A stretch of 64,000 nucleotides of DNA from assembly GCA_016901395.1 (NCBI GenBank), contig JAEAMQ010000036.1, positions 124,001-188,000 on the forward strand. Reading direction: 5' to 3'. Positions 27,296-36,422 of the stretch are shown in pieces. Source of the stretch: Prevotella sp. (GTDB taxonomy: Bacteria > Bacteroidota > Bacteroidia > Bacteroidales > Bacteroidaceae). A model generated the notes under the pieces. The model had not been told where the DNA came from and searched no databases. It saw only the letters and a list, made by a program, of their open reading frames with translations. Within the stretch, counting starts at the first letter, position 1; the number at the start of each line of letters is the position of its first letter. The position numbers were made by a program, and so were the translations under genes.

Positions 27296-27330
27296 AAGGG
27301 CTGCCCCCATTCACGGGAGGCAGCCCTTTT
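27296..27330. terminator. Bidirectional terminator between pqqD-like and DUF4861 genes
   Basis: AAGGGCTGCC pairs with GGCAGCCCTT around CCCATTCACGGGA, with a T-run on the right. It separates the two convergent units. Confidence 0.85.
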
Positions 27331-27342
27331 CATTGCATTGTC

Positions 27343-28554
27343 CTACTTCATCACTACGACCAGCGGACGATATTGTGACTTGAGAAACTCGTCTACCCGC
27401 AATTGCCATTCGGCCTGTGTCCTCACGTCGTATTCGCTCCAGGCACTGCCAAAGAAATAGGTATAGCGTTCGTTGTTCTTCAGTTTCCGCTTGATGCCGA
27501 TAGCATGTCCCTCGATGCCGTCGGCCGGATGGTCGGCCCACAGCGTGCGTGTCTCTGCTCCATTGGGGAACAAGGCAGCCACATAGAGCTGGAAACCGTG
27601 GTCGTCAGGACGGTCGGTCGGGTCGGCATACTGCACGAAATTCTTGCCAATCACCACACTCTCCTTGTCGGCCGAGTGGATGACCACACCGGCAGCGAGA
27701 TCGCATGGCTCGCTCAGTCCCTCATACCAAACCGTCATTTTGTTGAAGTTGGAACCCTTGTCCAGACTGATGATGCGGTGCTCCACCACCTGATTGTCGT
27801 TCCCAATCTTTGCCGGCGTGTAGGTAAGCTCTACGGTAAAGCGCAACGGACCATTGTCGAGGATGCGATAGGTCTTGTAGCAATAAGGCAAAATGAGTTG
27901 TCCGTCGACCATCAGCGCGGGGGCACCGCAGCCCAGCGACGGTCCTACACCGTAGCAGTCGAGGCCATTGCCGTGGTCGAGATGGAACGAGGAGTGGAGG
28001 TCTGTCTCCATGTCCTTGCGCCCGTCACGGCTGTTAGCATAACCCGTGACATTGCCTTCATAGTCCTTGTAATAGCGTTCGGACATGTCAAGTTCCTTAG
28101 AGTTTTTGGTCCACACGTCGATGCCATAGCTCTTTTCGCCTGTCTTCTGCAGGGCAGGACCATAGATGCGGTAGGCGCCGCGGTCGTTCTCCCATCCGAT
28201 ATCGTCCTTGCGCAGCGGATATTTCTTGCCTTCCACCCATGAGCGAAAAGTCTCGGGAGTGCCCGGAGAAATTGTGAACACAGTCTGGCCGCAGGGTTTC
28301 ACGGCAGCGTCGATGAGCACTTTGCCATCGTAGGTGAGCTGATAGACCACCTGTTGTCCGATGCGGTTGCGCACGACGAAGGTCTCTCCGTCATGCAGAC
28401 CGAGGCGATGACGCACGCTGTCAGCATTGAGTTCGACGAGTTCCTGACGCTGGAACGGTTCGTCATTGTGTACCGTGAGTTTCACGTCAGCGGCCGAAAC
28501 TCCAAGCGGCAACGCCATCAGGAGGGTCATAAAAAACAAAGATCTGATTTTCAT
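27343..28554 (-). CDS. DUF4861 secreted protein (first copy)
   Basis: 403 residues with a signal peptide (MKIRSLFFMTLLMALPLGVSA) and a full DUF4861 domain: HNDEPFQRQELVELNADSV at the start, FSLDHGNG-like HSSFHLDHGNGLDCYGVGPSLGCGAPALM in the middle and ERYTYFFGSAWSEYD near the end. DUF4861 proteins are secreted all-beta proteins of Bacteroidota, often near polysaccharide utilisation genes; no activity can be assigned from sequence. It lies 32 bases after the DPP IV gene on the same strand, so it is probably co-transcribed with it. A second, divergent copy lies at 32.8-34.0 kb. Confidence 0.85.
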   Translation of the reverse strand: MKIRSLFFMTLLMALPLGVSAADVKLTVHNDEPFQRQELVELNADSVRHRLGLHDGETFVVRNRIGQQVVYQLTYDGKVLIDAAVKPCGQTVFTISPGTPETFRSWVEGKKYPLRKDDIGWENDRGAYRIYGPALQKTGEKSYGIDVWTKNSKELDMSERYYKDYEGNVTGYANSRDGRKDMETDLHSSFHLDHGNGLDCYGVGPSLGCGAPALMVDGQLILPYCYKTYRILDNGPLRFTVELTYTPAKIGNDNQVVEHRIISLDKGSNFNKMTVWYEGLSEPCDLAAGVVIHSADKESVVIGKNFVQYADPTDRPDDHGFQLYVAALFPNGAETRTLWADHPADGIEGHAIGIKRKLKNNERYTYFFGSAWSEYDVRTQAEWQLRVDEFLKSQYRPLVVVMK

Positions 28555-28586
28555 TGTCTGAGCGTAGGATTGAGTTGGAAGTTGTC

Positions 28587-30803
28587 TTATTTGCTCTGTC
28601 CCATCAGATGCTCCTCAAACCAAGAGGTAATCTGACGGAGAAGATGGTTGCGGGTGTTGCCGCCATAGATGCTATGGTTGCGGTTAGTGTAATAGTTCTC
28701 CTTGAAATCCTTGTCGGCCTGAACAAGCGCCTCGGCATATTCAAAAGTGTTTTGCGGATGAACGTTGTCATCGGCAACACCATGACACAGCAGCAGAGCA
28801 CCACTGAGCTTGTCAGCTCGGGTAATGGCATTGTCGTTATAGCCCTCTGGATTTTCCTTCGGAGTGCGCATATACCGTTCTGTGTAGACCGTATCGTAGA
28901 AACGATAGCTTGTAGGGGGAGCCACAGCCACGCCTGCCTTGAACACCGCACGGCCCTCGCTCATGCTCATCAGCGTGCAGAAGCCACCGTAAGACCAGCC
29001 CCAGATGCCGATGTTGTCTTTGTCGACATAGGGCTGCTGACCCATATAGATAGCGGTCTCTACCTGATCCTTAGCCTCCAGATTGCCCAGACGCTGATAG
29101 GTGCACTTCTCAAACTCGGCACCACGGGCACCCGTTCCGCGTCCGTCGACACAGACAACGATGAAGCCCTGCTGTGCCAGATACTCGTCGTAGGCACCGC
29201 CCTGCCCCATCGAACCGATGTTCCAAGAGTTGACCACCTGCTGACTGCCGGGACCACTATACTGGAACAGGATGACGGGATATTTCTTGCTCGCATCAAA
29301 GTCGGCCGGTTTCACCATCCATCCGTCCAGTTTGACACCCTCGGAAGTGGTGAAAGAGAACATCTCCTTCTTCGACCAACCGTAGCGTTGCACCTTATCC
29401 TTCAATTCCTGATTGTCGAGATTGGTGGCAATCACCTTGCCATTGTTGCTGCGGGTGGTATAGACGTAGGGCGTGTTCATATCGCTCCAAGTGTTGACAA
29501 AATATTTGAAGTCGCCGGAGAAGATAGCCGTGTTCCAGCCTTCCTGGTCGGTAAGCCGTTCGACTTTGCCGTTCTTGTGTGACACATAGATTTGGCGGTC
29601 GTGGGGATTGAGGGCTGCAGCCTGATAATAAATGTCGCCTGTGGCCTCGTCGTAACCATAAACGTCGGTGATATCAAACTTTCCGTCTCCAATCTTACGA
29701 ACCAATTGCCCGCTCTGATTGTAGAGATACAGGTGCATGTTGCCGTCGCGGTCCGACGGGATGAGGATGTAATCCTTGCCCATACGGATGCTTTCCATCG
29801 CCTCTTCCTTCACATATCTGGGCACACTCTCCTTGATCAGCAACTGCGCCACGGTGCTACGGGGATTGACAGTATAGAGATTGAGCACGTCCTGATGGCG
29901 GTTCATGGCGTAGACCATCACCTTGTCGGCATCCTTAGTGGGCAGGATACGCGGAATGTAGCCGTCCTTATCCAAGGGCACTTCGAGTTTCTGCGTGCGA
30001 TGACTCTTGATGTCATAGCTCCATGCTGATACCACGGAGTTGTCTTCTCCGGCCTTCGGGTACTTGTAACTGTAGCTTCCAGGATAGGTCTCAAACTCCG
30101 ACTTCTCAGGCGACATACCCTTGAAAAGCTGCAGACTATACTGTTTCACGGCCGACTCATCATAGCGAATCCAGCAAATCATGGTACCATCGGCATTGAA
30201 AGTCATAGCCTGACTGAACGAGAACTCCTCCTCGTTGACCCAGTCGGGGATGCCATTGATGACCTCATTGAACTTGCCGTCTTTGGTCACCTGACTCTCG
30301 CTGTTGTCATAAAGGAGCTTGACGAGAAAGATATTGTTGTCTCTCACAAAGGCCACCTGATTGCCATCGGGCGACCAAACGGGCGCTTGCTGCGGCCCTC
30401 CGTCGGACAATCGCTCCAGCTTACGACTCTGAATGGTGTAAATATAGAAGACCGCCTTGTAGGATCGACGGTAGATGTATTGCGTCTGAGTACGTATCAG
30501 CATGCGTTTGCCGTCGGGAGACATGATGTATCCGTCGAAAGCGTCGATCTTTTCGCCCTGCGTGTTGTTCACATCAAAGAGCACACCGGTCTGCTTGCCG
30601 GTCTTGAAAGAATATTGCACAATCTGTGTTCCATCCAAAGAAATCTGTGCATATTGGTCGGTTCCTTCGAGAGGGTCGATGCCGCTGATGCGCTTGGCAG
30701 CAAATTCGCCTTGGGTAAGGGATTTCAAACTAATCTTCTCGGATGCGAAAACACCCGAAGTGGCCATGAGCAGAGCTGCACACATGATGATGAATTTATT
30801 CAT
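28587..30803 (-). CDS. Dipeptidyl peptidase IV (S9B prolyl oligopeptidase family)
   Basis: Releases X-Pro or X-Ala dipeptides from peptide N-termini; in Prevotella and Porphyromonas this activity supports peptide-based growth. 738 residues: signal peptide (MNKFIIMCAALLMATSGVFA), an eight-bladed propeller with the DPP IV substrate Glu pair region DWVNEEEF, and a C-terminal alpha/beta hydrolase. Catalytic Ser lies in WGWSYGGF, Asp in HGVADDNVHPQN and His in NRNHSIYGG. It precedes the DUF4861 gene in one unit and is transcribed divergently from the radical SAM gene through overlapping promoters. Confidence 0.95.
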   Translation of the reverse strand: MNKFIIMCAALLMATSGVFASEKISLKSLTQGEFAAKRISGIDPLEGTDQYAQISLDGTQIVQYSFKTGKQTGVLFDVNNTQGEKIDAFDGYIMSPDGKRMLIRTQTQYIYRRSYKAVFYIYTIQSRKLERLSDGGPQQAPVWSPDGNQVAFVRDNNIFLVKLLYDNSESQVTKDGKFNEVINGIPDWVNEEEFSFSQAMTFNADGTMICWIRYDESAVKQYSLQLFKGMSPEKSEFETYPGSYSYKYPKAGEDNSVVSAWSYDIKSHRTQKLEVPLDKDGYIPRILPTKDADKVMVYAMNRHQDVLNLYTVNPRSTVAQLLIKESVPRYVKEEAMESIRMGKDYILIPSDRDGNMHLYLYNQSGQLVRKIGDGKFDITDVYGYDEATGDIYYQAAALNPHDRQIYVSHKNGKVERLTDQEGWNTAIFSGDFKYFVNTWSDMNTPYVYTTRSNNGKVIATNLDNQELKDKVQRYGWSKKEMFSFTTSEGVKLDGWMVKPADFDASKKYPVILFQYSGPGSQQVVNSWNIGSMGQGGAYDEYLAQQGFIVVCVDGRGTGARGAEFEKCTYQRLGNLEAKDQVETAIYMGQQPYVDKDNIGIWGWSYGGFCTLMSMSEGRAVFKAGVAVAPPTSYRFYDTVYTERYMRTPKENPEGYNDNAITRADKLSGALLLCHGVADDNVHPQNTFEYAEALVQADKDFKENYYTNRNHSIYGGNTRNHLLRQITSWFEEHLMGQSK

Positions 30804-30830
30804 TTGAGAAGGATTTTTTATTGCTTACTA

Positions 30831-30861
30831 TTGCAAAGTTAGCGATTTTTGGGTAATTTTG
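30831..30861. promoter_or_regulatory. Overlapping divergent promoters, DPP IV / radical SAM
   Basis: The inverted repeat ATTGCAAAGTTA ... TAATTTTGCAAT places a minus-strand -7 box (TAACTTTG, 30834-30841) and a plus-strand -7 box (TAATTTTG, 30854-30861) face to face. The TTG of each end is the other promoter's -33 element at about 20 bases. Only one polymerase could occupy the site at a time. Confidence 0.6.
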
Positions 30862-30926
30862 CAATACAAATTCCGACAAAACTTGGGGTTTTAAGGAAAT
30901 AAAAGATACGGCAATCTCCACAAAAG

Positions 30927-31811
30927 ATGATTTATAGGGACTTCGGCACATGGATGAGGGAACATCTTCCCTACAAAGTACAAAAGATTTCTGTAGATGC
31001 AGGCTTCACCTGTCCCAACAGAGATGGCAGCATATCGACCGGAGGTTGCTCATTTTGCAACAACCAGACCTTCAGCCCCTCGTTTTGCAACAGGCAGAAA
31101 CCAGTTGCCGAGCAATTAAAAGCGGGTAAAGATTTCTTTGCAAGGAAATACCCAAACATGAAGTATCTGGCTTATTTCCAGTCATATACCAACACTTACG
31201 AGAATATTGAGAAATTGAAAAGCCTCTACGAGGAATCCCTTGAAGTAGAGGATGTTGTAGGATTGGTGATTGGTACACGGCCCGACTGCGTGGACGATGA
31301 CCTGCTGGACTATCTGGAGGAACTCAACCGTCGCACATTCCTCATTGTGGAATATGGCATCGAATCGGCCAACAACGAAACGCTTCGACGCATCAACCGC
31401 GGACACACTTTTGAGTGTAGCCGTGAAGCCATCGTCAAAACTCATGAGCGGGGAATATTTACCGGCGGGCACATCATCCTGGGATTGCCGGGCGAAGATG
31501 CCGCGGAAAGTCTGCGCCAGGCACCTATCATCTCCTCTCTCCCTTTGGATATTCTCAAAATTCACCAACTGCAGATTATCAAGGGTACACCCCTTGCCCG
31601 GGAATATGCACGTCGACCATTCCACCTGTACAGCGTCGACGAGTACATCGAACTGATTATCCGCTACATCTCCCTGCTGCGCAAGGACCTTGTGCTGGAG
31701 CGTTTCGTCAGTCAAAGTCCTGCTGATTTGCTCGTCGCACCCAAATGGGGATTGAAAAACTACGAGTTTACCAATCTTCTGAACAATCGCATCAAAGCAT
31801 TGAAAGGGTAA
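30927..31811 (+). CDS. TIGR01212-family radical SAM protein (YhcC-like)
   Basis: 294 residues. The start is TIGR01212-like (YRDFGTWMREHLPYKVQKISVDAGFTCPNRDGS), with the 4Fe-4S cluster Cys in CPNRDGSISTGGCSFC, then FQSYTNTYE and GTRPDCVDD. The family resembles Elp3/MiaB-type radical SAM enzymes; the E. coli homologue YhcC is of uncertain function, probably RNA modification. It does not sit with the PqqD gene (3.7 kb away, separate unit), so I do not treat it as that protein's partner. Its stop codon directly abuts the stop of the converging gldB-like gene. Confidence 0.92.
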   Translation: MIYRDFGTWMREHLPYKVQKISVDAGFTCPNRDGSISTGGCSFCNNQTFSPSFCNRQKPVAEQLKAGKDFFARKYPNMKYLAYFQSYTNTYENIEKLKSLYEESLEVEDVVGLVIGTRPDCVDDDLLDYLEELNRRTFLIVEYGIESANNETLRRINRGHTFECSREAIVKTHERGIFTGGHIILGLPGEDAAESLRQAPIISSLPLDILKIHQLQIIKGTPLAREYARRPFHLYSVDEYIELIIRYISLLRKDLVLERFVSQSPADLLVAPKWGLKNYEFTNLLNNRIKALKG

Positions 31812-32618
31812 TCAGCGCATGTCCCTGTAGTCGTCACTTTCCAATAATTGAGAAACAGTGACATCCGGATGATGATTCATATACCGCTCGATCATAGCCA
31901 CATAGTCGGTACGAAACATCTGACTGCCCATCGCTTTGTTGACTACCCACATCACCTTTCCCATGTGAAGGTCTTTCTCCAACTGCGAACGGGAATCATA
32001 ATTATTCATCGGATAAAGACTCAACAGGTAAAAACTGATGCAGTCGGGCACAATATAATTGCGGCCCATAGTACGAAGTTGTTCGGCCGAATAGTCATAG
32101 CGCTGGTATATGGGATATTTCACCCCCATGTATTTATCCAATGAAATGCCAATCATCTTGTCGCCAACGACGATACTTTGATCCAGAGCGCCTATCTGTG
32201 CATATACTCTCGGAATAGGCATCGCAGGCAACCACTCCTTCAACTTGGTAAAAGTATGCTCCAGTTTCTTATTGATATCATCCATGTTGGCATATTCCGA
32301 CTCAGCATCATTAATGAGCGTTTGAAGAGTGGAATCTTGGTAAAACCGAAGGAACTTCTCGTTGATGTCATGGTCACTCACGGCTCCTATCTGAAGCATC
32401 TTCTCGACCAAAGTGCGGGTTTCTATCGGATATTCCGTATTCATCTGCTGCAAGGCCGAGAAATCTCCGGTAATGAGATAACGGCTCTGAAGCCTGTCAT
32501 ATCTTTCAACCTTGATATGTCCGGCATCGTCCTCATCTTCATTGGGCTTCAACTTGAATTCACAAGCTACACAAAGAAGCATGGCAGAAAGCAATATGTA
32601 ATATATCCTTCGAATCAA
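31812..32618 (-). CDS. gldB: GldB-family lipoprotein
   Basis: 268 residues with a lipoprotein signal (RIYYILLSAMLLCVAC, lipobox VAC). The body matches GldB: IKVERYDRL near the start, then VGDKMIGISLDKYMGVKYPIYQRYDYSAEQLRTMGRNYIVPDCISFYLL, and KVMWVVNKAM. In Flavobacterium GldB is needed for gliding; in non-gliding Bacteroidales it is retained with an unknown envelope role. A minus-strand -7 box (TACTTTTG, 32643-32650) lies upstream. The last base of the converging radical SAM stop codon and the first base of this stop are adjacent. Confidence 0.82.
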   Translation of the reverse strand: MIRRIYYILLSAMLLCVACEFKLKPNEDEDDAGHIKVERYDRLQSRYLITGDFSALQQMNTEYPIETRTLVEKMLQIGAVSDHDINEKFLRFYQDSTLQTLINDAESEYANMDDINKKLEHTFTKLKEWLPAMPIPRVYAQIGALDQSIVVGDKMIGISLDKYMGVKYPIYQRYDYSAEQLRTMGRNYIVPDCISFYLLSLYPMNNYDSRSQLEKDLHMGKVMWVVNKAMGSQMFRTDYVAMIERYMNHHPDVTVSQLLESDDYRDMR

Positions 32619-32786
32619 TTTTACTAAAGCCTATTATTTATGCAAAAGTACTAAAAAATATTTCATAATCCAAATATTAAGCTAAAAAAGTTAACTTTTC
32701 CATAAAATTCGTTTATTTAGTTTTATTTTCTTTAAAATTTTCTGAAAGACTTTCTATAAAATCTTTACGTTAAAAAAAAGATTTAG

Positions 32787-32794
32787 TACCTTTG
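32787..32794 (+). promoter_or_regulatory. Promoter -7 box of the second DUF4861 gene
   Basis: TACCTTTG, 27 bases before the ATG at 32822. A TTTA lies near the -33 position. Confidence 0.5.
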
Positions 32795-32821
32795 TTTCCA
32801 AGTATAAAACAAATCAAACGT

Positions 32822-34033
32822 ATGAAACGAATCATTTTCTTCTTGTCAGTCTGCATGGCTGGAACACTCGCTTCGGCACAGACCAAGGTACATCTCAATC
32901 TCAGTTCGACCATATCGCAGGAAGCTGCTCCCATAGTCCTCAAGTTAACTCCTTACGGAAAAATCAGCTCGGCCATCGTTATGCTTGATGGGAAAGAGGT
33001 GCCCTGCCAGCTGGACGACCTGAATAAAGATGGTGTGATGGACGAGCTGAGCTTTCTGGCGGATATCCAAAAGGGCATAACCAGCAAGGCCACCATCCGT
33101 CTCGACAAGTCGGGGGCACCCAAAGAATATCCGCAACGCACGTTTGCTGAAATCGTCTTGCGCAATCCCAAGGTCACCGAGAAAAACAAACAGGATATTT
33201 ATCTTTCATCGATTACTGTGGACAAGAAGACCACCAACCCCTATAACGTATTGCATCATCATGGTGTTGCCTTCGAGAATGAGTTGATTGGGATGCGCAT
33301 TTACATGGACCATCGGCAGACCATCGACCTCTATGGCAAGTTCCATCAGGGCCTCGAGTTGGAGTCAACTCAGTTTTACACATCCAAGGAACAGAAGGCG
33401 CAGGGCTATGGCGACGATGTGCTGTGGGTTGGAAACAGCTTCGGACTGGGTGCACTGCGAGGCTGGGACGGCAGCAAACCTACCATGCTCGACAATGTGG
33501 CACACCGCACCCACCGCATCGTGGCTATGGGACCTGTGCGCACCATCGTTGAGGTGGAGGACAACGGATGGACCATTGCCTCTGGTCAAGAACCAATCAA
33601 CATGACGCTGTGTTACACGCTCTATGCAGGACACCGCGACTTTGATGTAGACGTGAAATTCAACCGTAACATGACAGGCAACGAGTTTGCCACAGGTATC
33701 ATCAATGTGAAAAACTCAACCGAATACTCCGATCACCAGGGATTGCGCGGATGCTGGGGCACAGACTGGCCTGCCTCCGACACGCTCAACTGGAAACGGG
33801 AGACCGTGGGACTTGGCATCTATGTGCCAACAGCCTACCGTGTCAAAGAGATGCCTGCCGATAAGGACAACTATACCACTGTCGTCAAACCCATAGGAAA
33901 CACCATACGCTACAGCCTGGCCTACACCAGCGATAACGAGGACTACGGTTATCACTCAGCAGACCAATGGAACTCCTATTTGAAAGAATGGAAAAAACGG
34001 AAAGAAAATCCTGTTGTTATCAAAAAACGCTGA
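32822..34033 (+). CDS. DUF4861 secreted protein (second copy)
   Basis: 403 residues with a signal peptide (MKRIIFFLSVCMAGTLASAQ). DUF4861 features: NPYNVLHHHGVAFENELIGMRIYMDHRQTIDLYG, DDVLWVGNSFGLGALRGWDG and SLAYTSDNEDYGYHSADQW. Overall similarity to the copy at 27.3-28.6 kb is limited, so the two are distant paralogues rather than a recent duplication. The ATG at 32822 follows the -7 box; the ATG at 32792 overlaps it and is rejected. The gene stands alone, convergent with the phosphopantetheinyl transferase gene 13 bases away. Confidence 0.85.
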   Translation: MKRIIFFLSVCMAGTLASAQTKVHLNLSSTISQEAAPIVLKLTPYGKISSAIVMLDGKEVPCQLDDLNKDGVMDELSFLADIQKGITSKATIRLDKSGAPKEYPQRTFAEIVLRNPKVTEKNKQDIYLSSITVDKKTTNPYNVLHHHGVAFENELIGMRIYMDHRQTIDLYGKFHQGLELESTQFYTSKEQKAQGYGDDVLWVGNSFGLGALRGWDGSKPTMLDNVAHRTHRIVAMGPVRTIVEVEDNGWTIASGQEPINMTLCYTLYAGHRDFDVDVKFNRNMTGNEFATGIINVKNSTEYSDHQGLRGCWGTDWPASDTLNWKRETVGLGIYVPTAYRVKEMPADKDNYTTVVKPIGNTIRYSLAYTSDNEDYGYHSADQWNSYLKEWKKRKENPVVIKKR

Positions 34034-34046
34034 CGATAACGTCCAA

Positions 34047-34637
34047 CTATGGCTCCACGGCATACGTCAGAACATAGTCGGGCGTAACCTCGAAATCAAC
34101 CCAAACGGATTTCGGACACTTCAAATCCTCCACCTCTACCCTGCCCTTTGGCTGTCGGTCGAAGGATTTGAGGCGCATCTCAAAATACTCTAAATCTTCG
34201 TCATACAAGAATTTAAAGACGGTCTCCTTGGCACTCCAGTTGATGAGTTGCACTTCGAGACTGTCTTTATTTTCATCGGGTCTGACAAACCGGTCGGTAA
34301 CACGACTCACCCTGTCGGAGAAAAACTCTATATCTACAGCAACAGCCTTTGTACGCGACATCACCAGCACTGCCCATCCTTTGGTATGGCTGATGCTCAG
34401 GTTCCATCCCGGAAGTATAGGACGGCCCGTGCTATCATGGCAAATCACAAGATCGGTGCGGTCGGTCATATAAGACAGCAATGCATAAATCGCCATCACT
34501 TCGCGACGGCGTGACTCCGAATGCAAAGCTGAGAGATCAGCTTGCAGCGGCATGGGTAAATCTTCTATAGACTCGGTAATCTGCCAGATACACAGGCGGG
34601 CAGCATCACCTATCTTTTCGTCTCGGTATAAAGGCAT
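34047..34637 (-). CDS. 4'-phosphopantetheinyl transferase superfamily protein
   Basis: 196 residues. It transfers the phosphopantetheine arm from CoA to a carrier protein. The Sfp-type signature is present as LSISHTKGWAVL, then AVDIEFFSDRV (Mg2+ Asp and Glu) and NWSAKETVFKFLY (W-x-x-K-E-x-x-x-K). No carrier protein gene lies in the window, so its target is unknown. It follows gldE by 10 bases, an arrangement common in Bacteroidota (ssb-gldE-Sfp-like), so it is the last gene of that unit. Confidence 0.9.
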   Translation of the reverse strand: MPLYRDEKIGDAARLCIWQITESIEDLPMPLQADLSALHSESRRREVMAIYALLSYMTDRTDLVICHDSTGRPILPGWNLSISHTKGWAVLVMSRTKAVAVDIEFFSDRVSRVTDRFVRPDENKDSLEVQLINWSAKETVFKFLYDEDLEYFEMRLKSFDRQPKGRVEVEDLKCPKSVWVDFEVTPDYVLTYAVEP

Positions 34638-34647
34638 CTTCTAACAA

Positions 34648-35985
34648 CTATGACAAAGTGACCTTTACACGACTGATGCGGCGGCCTTCAACCGCCATCA
34701 CCTCAAACATATAATTCTTATACTCTATCCGTTCGTGAATACTGAGGAAGTCGCCCTTGATTTCAAGCAGCAGACCCGCTAAGGTATCAGCATCACCTTC
34801 TATCTCCGAGAATTCATCGACATCTATCTGGAGTATCTTGCAGAAGTCGCTGAGCAGCGTCTTGCCTTCAAAGAGATAGGTGTTATAGTTTAGCTTGGAA
34901 TAGCTGTTCTCGTCATCGTCGTATTCATCATTGATTTCGCCAACAATCTCTTCGAGTATGTCTTCCAGCGTCACCAGACCACTTGTGCCGCCAAACTCAT
35001 CGACCACGATGGCGATATGCACCTTGTTTTCCTGAAACTCATGCAGCAAGTCATCAATCTTCTTGGTCTCGGGTACAAAATAAGGGGGGCGTATCAAACT
35101 CTGCCAACGAAATCCCGATGTCTTGGAAAGATGGGGAAGCAAATCCTTGATATACAGCACACCACGGATATTGTCATCATTGTCCTGATAGACCGGGATA
35201 CGGCTATAATTGTTTTCAACAATACATTTCAGCACATCCTGATAGCTACTGTGGATATCAATGTCTACAATGTCCTGCCTGCTGGTCATAATTTCCTTGG
35301 CCGTCTCATCACCAAATCGGATAATACCCCTCAACATGCTCTGCTCTTCCTTGATTTCCTCCTTGTCGGTGAGCTTCAAGGCATGTTCCAGATCGTCGAC
35401 ACTAAGCTGACGGTTTTCCTTGGGCACTGCCCGTTCGGCTATCATCCCACTTTTAAGCAGCACCGTGCCAAGAGGCCAGAAGAGCTTGCGGAAAAACAAA
35501 ATGCCGTTCACCGTGCGGCGACAGAACTTCAAAGGATCCTGCCGACTGTATACCTTCGGCATGATTTCGCCAAACAACAGCAACAGGAAGGTGAGCAAAA
35601 CGGTGATGCAGACAAACTCCAACCACTCTGCCTGAAACTGGACGAGCGAGCCGAAGACATAGTTGCACAACATGATAATCGTCACATTGACAAAATTGTT
35701 GGTAATCAGTATGGTAGCCAACGTGCGCTCCGATTCCATGCGAAGCATCTGTATCGATGCGTCGCTCTCATTTTTCTCGGGTTCGAGATTATCAATATCC
35801 TGGGGTGAAAGACTGAAAAAAGCGATTTCGGAGCCACTCGCAAAGCCCGATAACAAAAGCAGAATAGCAGCCAACAAAGCTGCTATGACAACACCTGTGG
35901 TTATCGGATGGAAAACCACTAAATCTCCTATTTGCTGTATACCCGGAATATCCAAATCGCTATACTGGTTAGAATGGAAGAGCAT
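34648..35985 (-). CDS. gldE: GldE, CNNM/CBS-domain membrane protein
   Basis: 445 residues from ATG 35985 (MLFHSNQYSDLDIPG); a more distal ATG at 36009 is also in frame. Architecture: DUF21/CNNM domain (LLLLSGFASGSEIAFFSLSPQDI, four membrane segments), two CBS domains (IMTSRQDIVDIDI; AIVVDEFGGTSGLVTLEDILEEIVG) and a CorC_HlyC domain. GldE is assigned over other CNNM proteins because it directly follows ssb and precedes an Sfp-like gene, the conserved gldE context. Its start overlaps the end of ssb by 17 bases. In Flavobacterium it supports GldD and gliding; here gldD is absent from the neighbourhood. Confidence 0.85.
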   Translation of the reverse strand: MLFHSNQYSDLDIPGIQQIGDLVVFHPITTGVVIAALLAAILLLLSGFASGSEIAFFSLSPQDIDNLEPEKNESDASIQMLRMESERTLATILITNNFVNVTIIMLCNYVFGSLVQFQAEWLEFVCITVLLTFLLLLFGEIMPKVYSRQDPLKFCRRTVNGILFFRKLFWPLGTVLLKSGMIAERAVPKENRQLSVDDLEHALKLTDKEEIKEEQSMLRGIIRFGDETAKEIMTSRQDIVDIDIHSSYQDVLKCIVENNYSRIPVYQDNDDNIRGVLYIKDLLPHLSKTSGFRWQSLIRPPYFVPETKKIDDLLHEFQENKVHIAIVVDEFGGTSGLVTLEDILEEIVGEINDEYDDDENSYSKLNYNTYLFEGKTLLSDFCKILQIDVDEFSEIEGDADTLAGLLLEIKGDFLSIHERIEYKNYMFEVMAVEGRRISRVKVTLS

Positions 35986-36391
35986 CGTCCTGCTGTCCTT
36001 GCTCCCCACCGTTTCCGGACTGGGCCGACTCTGCTGCAGCAGGTGATCCTCCGGCAGATTTCTGCCTTGGCGTCAGCATCTCCATGTTCTCGACAAAGAT
36101 TTCGGTGACATAGCGTCGTTTGCCTTGCTGATCGTCATAATTGGTATATCTCAGCCGGCCTTCGATATAGAGCTTGTCGCCCTTGTGGACATATTGCTCC
36201 ACGATTTTGGCCAACTGTTTGTAGAACACAAGGTTGTGCCAGTCGGTATGGTCGGGAACCTGAGTGCCATTCTTCAGCGTATAGCCACGTTCTGTCGTGG
36301 CCAAGGGCAGTTTAGCCACTGCCTGGTCTGCATCAAAATAGCGGACATCGGGGTCCTTTCCAACATTACCTATGAGCATTACCTTGTTCAT
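35969..36391 (-). CDS. ssb: Single-stranded DNA-binding protein
   Basis: 140 residues. The OB-fold begins MNKVMLIGNVGKDPDVRYF and includes TDWHNLVFYKQLAKIVEQYVHKGDKLYIEGRLR. A Gly/Gln/Ser-rich linker leads to the acidic DDALPF tail that binds partner proteins in replication and repair. It is the first gene of the ssb-gldE-Sfp unit. Confidence 0.96.
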   Translation of the reverse strand: MNKVMLIGNVGKDPDVRYFDADQAVAKLPLATTERGYTLKNGTQVPDHTDWHNLVFYKQLAKIVEQYVHKGDKLYIEGRLRYTNYDDQQGKRRYVTEIFVENMEMLTPRQKSAGGSPAAAESAQSGNGGEQGQQDDALPF

Positions 36392-36422
36392 ATCATCTGT
36401 AATTAGTTATCACTCTGTGGAA

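Noticed and set aside
30927..31811. Radical SAM gene as the missing maturase of the PqqD unit
   Set aside because: It belongs to TIGR01212 (YhcC), lacks a SPASM/TWITCH C-terminus, is 3.7 kb away and has its own divergent promoter.
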